Assembly (NCBI GenBank): GCA_929200295.1
Contig: CAKMZE010000026.1
Location: 1-9,986, forward strand
Length of the DNA: 9,986 nt
Source of the DNA: an uncultured Alphaproteobacteria bacterium
GTDB lineage: Bacteria > Pseudomonadota > Alphaproteobacteria > Rhodobacterales > Rhodobacteraceae
Direction of reading: 5' to 3'
Below are positions 1 through 5,633 of the stretch, piece by piece. The notes under the pieces were generated by a model. It saw only the letters and a program-made list of their open reading frames with translations. It did no database searches and was not told the origin of the DNA. The position numbers and the translations under genes are program-made. Position 1 is the first letter of the stretch. Each line of letters opens with the position of its first letter.

Positions 1-688
1 TGCCGACCTTCCCAAATACGCGGCGTTTCGCAGCTGCCACATAGGCATTGCCGGGTCCGGTGATTTTATCAACGGGAGGGATCGTTTGCGTGCCATAAGC
101 CAGCGCTGCGATCGCTTGCGCGCCGCCAATGCGGTAGATCTCATCCACCCCTGCGATTTGAGCGGCGAGCAGGACCAACGGATTAATCTCGCCCCGTGGG
201 GTCGGCACACAAATTGCCAAGCGTTCAACACCTGCAACCTTTGCAGGGATCGCGTTCATCAAGACAGAGGAAGGATAGGTTGCAAGCCCACCCGGCACGT
301 AAAGCCCAGCCGCTTTGATCGCGGTCCATCGCCAGCCAAGCGTGGCACCGGCATCATCGGTCCATGATGCATCGCCGGGCAATTGTTTTGCGTGATAGGC
401 GTGGATGCGTTTTGCGGCTAGCGCGAGCGCTGCGCGGTCTTCATCTGAGACCTTAGCGCATTCTGCGGCAATCTCGGTCTCGGAAAATCGCATCGTGGCA
501 GGTGACAAGGTCAAAGCATCAAACTTTGCTGTGAGCTCAATAACCGCAGCATCGCCGCGTGCGCGCACATCTGCGATAATCTCGGCCACAGTGTGATCTA
601 CATCGGGGCTGTCTTCGCGCTTTGCTGAGAGAAGCTGCGCAAACTGCGCCTCAAATGTGGTGTTTGATGTCGAAAGGAATTGCGGCAT
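1..688 (-). CDS. hisD: Histidinol dehydrogenase, N-terminal half (cut by window edge)
   Basis: HisD catalyses the last two steps of histidine synthesis in the cytoplasm, oxidising L-histidinol through histidinaldehyde to histidine with two NAD+ and a bound zinc. The first 229 residues are visible, roughly half of the usual 430 or so. Family-typical segments are GLYVPGGLATYPSSVLMNAI (residues 128-147), the glycine/alanine-rich RIGGAQAIAALAYGT (186-200) and KITGPGNAYVAAAKRRV (208-224). The zinc and catalytic residues of the C-terminal half lie outside the window. The ATG at 688-686 is preceded by AGGAG seven bases upstream. It lies 45 bases after the DUF2948 stop and on the same strand, so it is probably co-transcribed with murA. 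Identification is secure; only the 3' half is missing. Confidence 0.97.
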   Translation of the reverse strand, partial: MPQFLSTSNTTFEAQFAQLLSAKREDSPDVDHTVAEIIADVRARGDAAVIELTAKFDALTLSPATMRFSETEIAAECAKVSDEDRAALALAAKRIHAYHAKQLPGDASWTDDAGATLGWRWTAIKAAGLYVPGGLATYPSSVLMNAIPAKVAGVERLAICVPTPRGEINPLVLLAAQIAGVDEIYRIGGAQAIAALAYGTQTIPPVDKITGPGNAYVAAAKRRVFGKVG

Positions 689-733
689 TTCAAGGCTCCT
701 TGCCCGTCACATAACCCAGCTTTGCGCGAAGAG

Positions 734-1210
734 CTAGATATCGTGCTGCGGCGCTTTGCCCGAGGGGGCCACATAGGGCCGGGTGACATCGCGCAGCACG
801 GTTTCGAGTGCTTCCACGTCAAGGGCTACAACCCCATCGCCAGCAAAGGTTAAGATCACTTGCCCTGTACCATCCTTGCCAGCCTCAAACGTGACGGACA
901 GCAAGGCGTAGACCATATCAGCATCCGAAGCGTTCACCCCTTGGCTGCGCACATGCATTACATCCTCGAACGCGAGCACAGATTGGACGCGCTCATAGGC
1001 ACGTTTGCGCAGCTTAGCATTGGGGGCGTCTTCCCAGCGGAACCGATTGATCAGTAGCGCAAAGCGGCGTGCCTTGCGGTCCCAGCGCATTTCGCTTGCA
1101 GGCACAACAGCGTCCTGCACAAGCGCTGCGATGACCGCAAGATCATCGGGATCAAGCGCCTTGAGCCGCAGTGGCTTTTCACCGCCATCTTCAAATCGCG
1201 CATCACTCAA
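734..1210 (-). CDS. DUF2948 family protein
   Basis: This 158-residue soluble protein matches the DUF2948 family by its pattern: LKALDPDDLAVIAALVQDAV near the N-terminus (17-36), then a segment rich in Arg/Phe/Trp (RKARRFALLINRFRWED, about residues 45-61), and a C-terminal VRDVTRPYVAP-like end (LRDVTRPYVAPSGKAP, 138-153). No signal peptide or membrane segment is seen. Its molecular function is not known. The gene is sandwiched between murA and hisD, an order I recall as conserved in Alphaproteobacteria. The start must be TTG at 1210-1208: a stop codon lies two codons upstream in frame, and the next in-frame starts would delete the conserved N-terminus. The TTG overlaps the murA TGA (TTGA), which suggests translation coupled to murA. 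Family assignment is from recall of the pattern. Confidence 0.88.
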   Translation of the reverse strand: MSDARFEDGGEKPLRLKALDPDDLAVIAALVQDAVVPASEMRWDRKARRFALLINRFRWEDAPNAKLRKRAYERVQSVLAFEDVMHVRSQGVNASDADMVYALLSVTFEAGKDGTGQVILTFAGDGVVALDVEALETVLRDVTRPYVAPSGKAPQHDI

Positions 1211-2478
1211 CTGTCAGACACCCTTTCGATCTGTGCACCAACGGCGCTTAGCTTTTCTTCGACATGCTCATAGCCGCGATCAAGGTGATAGACGCGGTTC
1301 ACGCGGGTCTCGCCCTCGGCGGCAAGCCCAGCAAGGATCAAAGACACTGAGGCGCGCAAATCGGTGGCCATCACTGGCGCGCCCTTAAGCCGCTGTACGC
1401 CCTTGACTGTGGCTGTGCCCCCTTGGACATCAATCTCAGCGCCCATACGCATCAGCTCAGGCGCATGCATAAAACGGTTTTCAAAGATTTTTTCTTCCAA
1501 AACAGATGTGCCCTCTGCGATGCAGAGCATGGCCATCATCTGGGCTTGCAGATCGGTTGGGAATCCGGGGAAGGGCTCGGTCGTGACATCGACGGCCTGT
1601 GGCCTGTCGCCACGGCGCTTTACTTTTAGACCCAGCTCAGTTTGCGTGACATCAACACCTGCGGCATCGAGTTTTTCTGCGAATGCGCCAACAAGATCGA
1701 TATGCCCGCCAAGGCATTCGATCTCGCCACCGCAAAACACAGGGGCCAGCATATAGGTGCCCAGCTCAATCCGGTCTGTGACGACTTGATGCGTCGCCCC
1801 GCCTAGACGGTCAACGCCTTGTACGGTGATCGTGCTGGTGCCGTCGCCTGCGATCTCGGCACCCATTGCCCGCAGACATTTTGCCAGATCAACGATTTCA
1901 GGCTCGCGCGCGGCGTTGTTAATCACCGTGGTGCCTTTGGCCAAGGTCGCGGCCATCATAATGTTTTCTGTAGCACCAACCGAGGCAAAGGGGAAATCAA
2001 TCACCGCACCTTTGAGCCGGCCACCGGATGCCTTTGCATGCAGGTAGCCCTCTTTGAGGCTGATCTCGGCGCCCATCTTTTCCAATCCATCCGTGTGGAT
2101 ATCCATGGGGCGCGCACCAATTGCACAACCGCCGGGGAGCGATACAATCGCATGGCCCTCACGCGCCAGAAGCGGGCCAAGAACAAGATTAGACGCGCGC
2201 ATCTTGCGCACGATGTCGTAATCCGCAGTCGTGTTGATTGCCCCATGGGTTGACATCACCTGCACCTTACCATCCTGCATCGCCGACACCTCGGCCCCAA
2301 GCGACTGGAGCAACTGGGTCATCGTTTTGATGTCTGATAGACGTGGCGCATTGGTGAGCGTTAAAGGCTCTTCGGACAAGAGCGTGGCAGGCATGAGCGT
2401 CAGTGCTGCGTTTTTGGCACCCGCGATATGGATCTGCCCTTTGAGAGCTTTGCCACCTTGAACAATAATTGAATCCAT
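1207..2478 (-). CDS. murA: UDP-N-acetylglucosamine 1-carboxyvinyltransferase
   Basis: MurA transfers enolpyruvate from phosphoenolpyruvate to UDP-N-acetylglucosamine, the first committed step of peptidoglycan synthesis, in the cytoplasm. The 423-residue protein has the usual length and the two-lobed EPSP-synthase-like repeat structure. Visible active-site residues are Lys22-Asn23 (in AGAKNAAL), Cys118 in the mobile loop (LPGGCAIGARPMDIH), Asp309 (FPTDLQAQ) and Arg401 (HLDRGYEHVEEKL). They correspond to Lys22, Asn23, Cys115, Asp305 and Arg397 of the E. coli enzyme. Because the loop carries Cys rather than Asp, the enzyme should be the fosfomycin-sensitive type (inference). ATG at 2478-2476 is preceded by AGAGGA eight bases upstream, inside the end of the 49-codon gene. 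The stop overlaps the start of the DUF2948 gene. Confidence 0.98.
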   Translation of the reverse strand: MDSIIVQGGKALKGQIHIAGAKNAALTLMPATLLSEEPLTLTNAPRLSDIKTMTQLLQSLGAEVSAMQDGKVQVMSTHGAINTTADYDIVRKMRASNLVLGPLLAREGHAIVSLPGGCAIGARPMDIHTDGLEKMGAEISLKEGYLHAKASGGRLKGAVIDFPFASVGATENIMMAATLAKGTTVINNAAREPEIVDLAKCLRAMGAEIAGDGTSTITVQGVDRLGGATHQVVTDRIELGTYMLAPVFCGGEIECLGGHIDLVGAFAEKLDAAGVDVTQTELGLKVKRRGDRPQAVDVTTEPFPGFPTDLQAQMMAMLCIAEGTSVLEEKIFENRFMHAPELMRMGAEIDVQGGTATVKGVQRLKGAPVMATDLRASVSLILAGLAAEGETRVNRVYHLDRGYEHVEEKLSAVGAQIERVSDS

Positions 2479-2483
2479 ACCTG

Positions 2484-2633
2484 CTATTCCTCTTTATTTT
2501 GTACTTTGGCATCTTGTGGCTTACGCGCGCGCGCCTGCGCTTTGCGTTTGCCCATATTGGCCTTTAACGCCGCCTTAAGACGATCCTGCCGATCCTGCGA
2601 TGCCGCATTATTTTGCTTTGATGGCGCTTTCAT
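2484..2633 (-). CDS. Small basic protein upstream of murA, 49 residues
   Basis: The reading frame runs from ATG (2633-2631) to TAG (2486-2484) and encodes 49 residues. It begins MKAPSKQNNAASQDRQDRLK and continues through the helix-prone, strongly basic stretch ALKANMGKRKAQARARK (22-38). I count 14 Lys/Arg against 5 Asp/Glu, with no Cys or Trp, no signal peptide and no membrane segment. The stop is only five bases before the murA ATG, and the murA ribosome binding site lies within its last codons, so the two are almost certainly co-transcribed. Very similar short basic proteins occur at this place in other Rhodobacteraceae as far as I recall, but I know no function. RNA, ribosome or DNA binding would fit the charge; that is inference only. 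The Shine-Dalgarno sequence is weak. The main doubt is size. Confidence 0.7.
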   Translation of the reverse strand: MKAPSKQNNAASQDRQDRLKAALKANMGKRKAQARARKPQDAKVQNKEE

Positions 2634-2676
2634 AATTGTCTGTTAGCCTGTCTGAGAAAAACCGTCTAGTCAGGGC

Positions 2677-2705
2677 TTGCACCAATGCGCGATTATCGCT
2701 AATTC
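2677..2705 (+). promoter_or_regulatory. Possible promoter of tRNA-Thr
   Basis: TTGCAC at 2677-2682 is a fair -35 box. With a 17-base spacer the -10 would be TAATTC at 2700-2705, a poor match. Transcription would start near 2712, about seven bases before the mature tRNA 5' end, which is a sensible leader for a tRNA gene. The position is better evidence than the -10 sequence. Confidence 0.3.
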
Positions 2706-2718
2706 GCAAAGCACGGAT

Positions 2719-2793
2719 GCTGTGGTAGCTCAGTGGCAGAGCACACCCTTGGTAAGGGTGAGGTCGAGAGTTCAATCCTCTCTCACAGCACCA
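2719..2793 (+). tRNA. tRNA-Thr(GGT)
   Basis: The 75 bases fold into a complete cloverleaf. The acceptor stem is GCTGTGG (2719-2725) with TCACAGC (2783-2789), with one G-U pair at the base. The D-arm is GCTC/GAGC. The anticodon stem is CACCC/GGGTG with loop TTGGTAA, which places anticodon GGT at 2751-2753 (Thr, reading ACC and ACU). The variable loop is AGGTC, and the T-arm is GAGAG/CTCTC with loop TTCAATC. The discriminator base is A2790, and CCA (2791-2793) is encoded in the gene. No clear Rho-independent terminator follows. The neighbouring downstream gene is A+T-rich and converges on it. Confidence 0.97.
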
Positions 2794-2827
2794 GTTGTCA
2801 ATTTATTACGAGCTTTTCTGAACTCTG

Positions 2828-3454
2828 TCACTTTGAAATTTCTACCGAGCTTCCCTGAACACGTGCAAAGATTACTTCCCCCGCGACGGCGAACTTGAAT
2901 AAATAGACTGGAGTGGAATGCAACCCCATGCCAAATTGCTTCTCCCTTGCTTGAATTTCATCCATCTTCGAAATCAGATTAAAAGCGGCGGCTGTTTTGT
3001 ATTCCGCATCGAAGAATTCTATTTCTTCGTCAATCCAAGTGTATGCCAGTAGTTTAACGTCGCTAGCACCAGTAGTCTCAAAGATTTCATTAAGTGCAAT
3101 CAATGCTGCTCCATTCGCATCTGTGAAGCTATGCTTGGGAATGAGCGAAAGTAGCTTTTGCGCCATCCGCTTCCACGCTAAAGTGCTCTTTTCAATACGA
3201 TCACCATAAAAGAACGCAGCCGCAATTGCTGAAAAAGGTATTAAGCTTTGCGAGAGTTCGTAGACGACTGCAGGCCAATCTGCTCCGCCGCCTACATCAA
3301 TTTCATAGGCTTCTAGGAATTTCGATTTATCGAAGCTGTTCAATTTCAAACCAAGGGAATCTTCGCACAGTCCGCTATCGTAGTCGAGCGCGGTATCGAA
3401 AATAACAATCGAATTTTCTGAAAAAAATACATTACCATATCTGTCTTTGATCAT
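2828..3454 (-). CDS. Orphan protein of unknown function, 208 residues, A+T-rich gene
   Basis: I do not recognise this family. The 208-residue product has no signal peptide. Residues 1-22 look like beta strands (DRYGNVFFSENSIVIFD), and 67-83 form a hydrophobic Ala/aromatic stretch ending in AAAFFYGDRIEK. Residues 89-106 form a basic amphipathic helix (TLAWKRMAQKLLSLI), and 138-150 are acidic (TWIDEEIEFFDAE). The C-terminus (182-207) again reads as beta strands (PVYLFKFAVAGEVIFARVQG). ATG at 3454-3452 is preferred over the TTG two codons upstream, because GGGA lies seven bases before the ATG but only one base before the TTG. The gene is clearly richer in A+T than its neighbours: 3001-3060 is 38% G+C, against 55% at 1681-1740 in murA. 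It has its own promoter and no operon partner. That fits a transferred cargo gene next to a tRNA, but no integrase or repeat is present. Confidence 0.75.
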   Translation of the reverse strand: MIKDRYGNVFFSENSIVIFDTALDYDSGLCEDSLGLKLNSFDKSKFLEAYEIDVGGGADWPAVVYELSQSLIPFSAIAAAFFYGDRIEKSTLAWKRMAQKLLSLIPKHSFTDANGAALIALNEIFETTGASDVKLLAYTWIDEEIEFFDAEYKTAAAFNLISKMDEIQAREKQFGMGLHSTPVYLFKFAVAGEVIFARVQGSSVEISK

Positions 3455-3499
3455 TTGCAATTCCCGGTTTTAATGCTTGAACATTGCAGGATTTTCACG

Positions 3500-3526
3500 A
3501 TTATAACGAGCGAAAATTTAGCTAAA
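3500..3526 (-). promoter_or_regulatory. Promoter of the orphan gene with overlapping palindrome
   Basis: On the minus strand, a perfect -10 box TATAAT lies at 3505-3500, which would start transcription near 3493 and give a leader of about 39 bases. No good -35 hexamer exists at the usual distance. In its place is a 10-base perfect palindrome, TTTAGCTAAA (3517-3526). A regulator bound there would sit on the -35 region, so an operator is plausible but unproven. Confidence 0.5.
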
Positions 3527-3646
3527 ATACAACCATGAGATGGTTTTGCTACCATCTACGTCTAATTGGCTAGGGAATGGGCGTCTTGTGGGTTAGCCGT
3601 GCGGGGTTGTAAAATATTTTAAATAGGGCAGCGGATCAGGCATTGC

Positions 3647-4039
3647 CTATCGCAGCCAGTCTTTGCGCTGGGCGATTGTGGCGTACCAATAGAACGCACC
3701 ACCAACGAGCAGCGATAAGATCACGGCTGGGGACATGCCGACACGCATGACCGTATCGATCATCACGACGATAACGGCCAAAAGAGCTAGCAAAAGCACG
3801 TGTACAGCAACGCCGCGGCGCAGCAGCAGTAAAATACATCCGACAGCGCCGCCAAAAACAGCGATCGCAAAGGCGGCGGTCGCCCATGCGGGTCTGGTGT
3901 TGATAATGAGCTGATAAAGCTCGGGCATTTGCGCAACAGTCTCGGGGTTCGTTTGCATGATGTAATTCATGCAGCCGCCCAAATGCCAGAGCAGGCCGAG
4001 TATTGCCGCAATCCAATATGTGAAATGTGGTTTGGTCAT
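3647..4039 (-). CDS. Small four-helix inner-membrane protein
   Basis: The 130-residue product has four predicted transmembrane helices at about residues 8-28, 51-73, 79-98 and 104-122. It has a short basic tail (RKDWLR) and an RR pair after helix 2. The pattern of a Trp-His or Trp-Asn in helix 1 (LGLLWHLGGCMNYIM), a TRPAWATAAFAIAVFGGAVG motif leading into helix 2, and LLLRR after it recalls a family of small membrane proteins often labelled 'sugar transporter' in databases. That label has, to my knowledge, no experimental basis, and I do not assign a transport role. ATG at 4039-4037 has a strong GGAGG six bases upstream. The gene is divergent from tmm and shares a 148-base intergenic region with it, so common control by the inverted repeat there is possible. 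Confidence 0.85.
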   Translation of the reverse strand: MTKPHFTYWIAAILGLLWHLGGCMNYIMQTNPETVAQMPELYQLIINTRPAWATAAFAIAVFGGAVGCILLLLRRGVAVHVLLLALLAVIVVMIDTVMRVGMSPAVILSLLVGGAFYWYATIAQRKDWLR

Positions 4040-4069
4040 CTGTCCCTCCGCTTTGTGCAGATTTTAATC

Positions 4070-4109
4070 GGTATTACGTTGTTTTGCTACATAAAATACC
4101 GGGTATTTT
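4070..4109. promoter_or_regulatory. Inverted-repeat operator candidate between membrane-protein gene and tmm
   Basis: The element AAAATACCgGGTATTTT has eight-base perfect arms (4093-4100 and 4102-4109) around G4101. A further GGTATT copy lies at 4070-4075, 32 bases (about three helical turns) from the copy in the right arm. The palindrome ends about 20 bases before the tmm -35 box. It is A+T-rich for a terminator, and nothing is transcribed towards it on the plus strand, so a regulator site is the better reading. Confidence 0.45.
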
Positions 4110-4129
4110 TTTACCTACAGGAAAAAATG

Positions 4130-4158
4130 TTGACTTATGGGGTGTGTCGGGCTGCAAT
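4130..4158 (+). promoter_or_regulatory. Promoter of tmm
   Basis: A TTGACT -35 box (4130-4135), a 17-base spacer and a TGCAAT -10 box (4153-4158, four of six consensus bases) form a sigma-70-type promoter. Transcription would start near 4165, leaving about 23 bases of leader with the ribosome binding site GGGAG at 4175-4179. Confidence 0.6.
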
Positions 4159-4187
4159 CAAACAAACACGATAAGGGAGAATCCACT

Positions 4188-5522
4188 ATGACAAAGCGCA
4201 TTGCAATCATCGGGGCGGGGCCATCGGGGCTGGCACAGCTGCGGGCCTTTCAATCGGCCCAGACCTCTGGTGCGGAGATCCCCGAGATCGTGTGCTTTGA
4301 AAAGCAGTCTGACTGGGGTGGCTTGTGGAATTATACTTGGCGTACGGGGCTCGATGAATATGGCGAGCCTGTTCATGGGTCTATGTACCGGTATCTGTGG
4401 TCCAACGGCCCCAAAGAGGGGCTTGAGTTTGCAGATTATAGCTTTGAAGAGCATTTCGGCAAACAAATCGCCAGCTATCCGCCACGGGCTGTGCTGTTTG
4501 ATTACATCCAAGGTCGAGTGCAAAAGGCTGGCGTCCGCGACTGGGTGCGCTTTGAAACCGCTGTGCGCTGGGTGGAAAAGGATGGCGATGGTTTTAATGT
4601 GACCGTCTGCAACCTGCCCGAAGACCGCACATATACAGAGCAGTTTGATCATGTCATTGTGTGCTCTGGCCATTTTAGCACGCCTAATGTGCCGTCTTTC
4701 CCGGGTTTTGAAGCGTTTAAAGGGCGCGTGCTTCATGCGCATGATTTCCGCGATGCGATGGAGTTTAAGGATAAGGATATCTTGATCATCGGCACCAGCT
4801 ATTCTGCCGAAGATATCGGATCGCAATGCTGGAAGTATGGTGCAAAGTCGATCACAGTCAGCCACCGGACGGCTGCAATGGGGTATGATTGGCCAGACAA
4901 CTGGGCCGAGGTGCCCTTGCTCACACATGTTGAAGGCAACACGGCGCATTTCAAGGATGGCAGCAGCCGTGATGTGGACGCGGTGATCTTATGTACAGGC
5001 TATAAGCACCACTTTCCTTTCCTGCCCGACAGCATACGTTTGAAAACAGCAAACCGCCTGGCTGCGGCGGATCTCTACAAAGGCGTGGCCTATGTGCATG
5101 AGCCCGATTTGTTCTATATTGGCATGCAAGACCAGTGGTTCACCTTTAATATGTTTGATGCGCAAGCCTGGTGGGTCCGTGATGTGATCATGGGACGGAT
5201 CGCGATGCCAGACTATGGGGCGATGCTGGCGGATGTCGCAGACCGTGTCGCCCGCGAGGATGCGGGCGCGGATGATTATGATGCGATCTGGTATCAGGGT
5301 GATTACATCAAAGAGCTCATCGCGGAAACGGATTACCCCACGTTTGATGTGGAGGGTGCTTGCAAGGCCTTTAAAGAGTGGAAAGGCCATAAGAAGCAGA
5401 ACATCATGACGTTCCGCGATAATGGCTATAAATCTGTGATAACGGGCACAATGGCGCCAAAGCACCATACCCCGTGGAAGGATGCTTTGGACGATAGCCT
5501 TGAGGTGTATCTACAGAATTAG
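4188..5522 (+). CDS. tmm: Trimethylamine monooxygenase (bacterial FMO)
   Basis: Tmm is a cytoplasmic flavin enzyme that uses NADPH and O2 to oxidise trimethylamine to trimethylamine N-oxide; it also accepts some other methylated amines and sulfides. The 444-residue protein has the expected length. Visible motifs are the FAD-binding GAGPSG (9-14), WGGLW (43-47), WSNGPKE with the conserved Asn73, and the FMO fingerprint FKGRVLHAHDF (177-187, FxGxxxHxxxF). The NADPH site GTSYSAED (202-209) follows, with Tyr205 at the place of the tyrosine known in bacterial FMOs, and then LCTGYKHHFPFL (268-279). ATG at 4188 is chosen over one at 4137 because it has GGGAG eight bases upstream and starts directly at the Rossmann strand. 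The partner usually expected in methylamine-using roseobacters, tdm, does not follow: the next gene is convergent thrS. A different FMO substrate is possible but less likely. Confidence 0.9.
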   Translation: MTKRIAIIGAGPSGLAQLRAFQSAQTSGAEIPEIVCFEKQSDWGGLWNYTWRTGLDEYGEPVHGSMYRYLWSNGPKEGLEFADYSFEEHFGKQIASYPPRAVLFDYIQGRVQKAGVRDWVRFETAVRWVEKDGDGFNVTVCNLPEDRTYTEQFDHVIVCSGHFSTPNVPSFPGFEAFKGRVLHAHDFRDAMEFKDKDILIIGTSYSAEDIGSQCWKYGAKSITVSHRTAAMGYDWPDNWAEVPLLTHVEGNTAHFKDGSSRDVDAVILCTGYKHHFPFLPDSIRLKTANRLAAADLYKGVAYVHEPDLFYIGMQDQWFTFNMFDAQAWWVRDVIMGRIAMPDYGAMLADVADRVAREDAGADDYDAIWYQGDYIKELIAETDYPTFDVEGACKAFKEWKGHKKQNIMTFRDNGYKSVITGTMAPKHHTPWKDALDDSLEVYLQN

Positions 5523-5541
5523 GGCCTATGGCTGTTTTGAG

Positions 5542-5569
5542 CCGTCGGAGCCTCCGGCGGGGATATTTT
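5542..5569 (+). terminator. Hairpin after tmm, resembling a common Rhodobacteraceae intergenic repeat
   Basis: CCGTCGG (5542-5548) pairs with CCGGCGG (5554-5560), with one T-G wobble, around a five-base loop; GGATATTTTA follows. It lies 20 bases after the tmm stop and could end tmm transcription. The sequence GCCTCCGGCGGGGATATTT is one I recall as very frequent between genes in this family, so it may be a dispersed repeat unit. A second, weaker GGGG/CCCC inverted repeat lies at about 5585-5609. Confidence 0.55.
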
Positions 5570-5633
5570 AAAACCTAAGAATTTGGGGAGGCTGAGAGGG
5601 CCTTGCCCCTTTAGAGATCTGATAGGTGCGGGC

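Noticed and set aside
2523..2534. Alternating CG run (possible Z-DNA)
   Set aside because: It encodes Ala-Arg-Ala-Arg in the small basic protein and is too short to claim as a separate element.
2564..2578. A second TTAA-N7-TTAA match, 90 bases upstream of murA
   Set aside because: It lies inside the 49-codon gene and comes from its Leu-Lys-Ala-Ala-Leu-Lys codons. It lacks the final C of the CtrA consensus on either strand, so chance is the simpler reading.
3610..3621. TAAAATATTTTA palindrome after the membrane-protein gene
   Set aside because: Pure A/T symmetry in an A+T-rich spacer is expected by chance, and it has no G+C stem that would make a terminator.
2794..3646. tRNA-integrated genomic island with att repeats
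   Set aside because: No direct copy of the tRNA 3' end (for example the CTCTCTCACAGCACCA part) was seen elsewhere in the window, and there is no integrase or transposase. Only the base composition and position remain as hints.
4093..4115. Rho-independent terminator reading of the inverted repeat before tmm
   Set aside because: T-rich sequence follows on the plus strand, but no plus-strand gene lies upstream between the tRNA and this point, and the stem is A+T-rich. An operator fits better.
4158..4949. Long open frame (263 codons) on the minus strand inside tmm
   Set aside because: It lies wholly antisense to a clear FMO gene, its product has no recognisable motif, and no ribosome binding site or promoter supports it. 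It is a by-product of tmm codon use.
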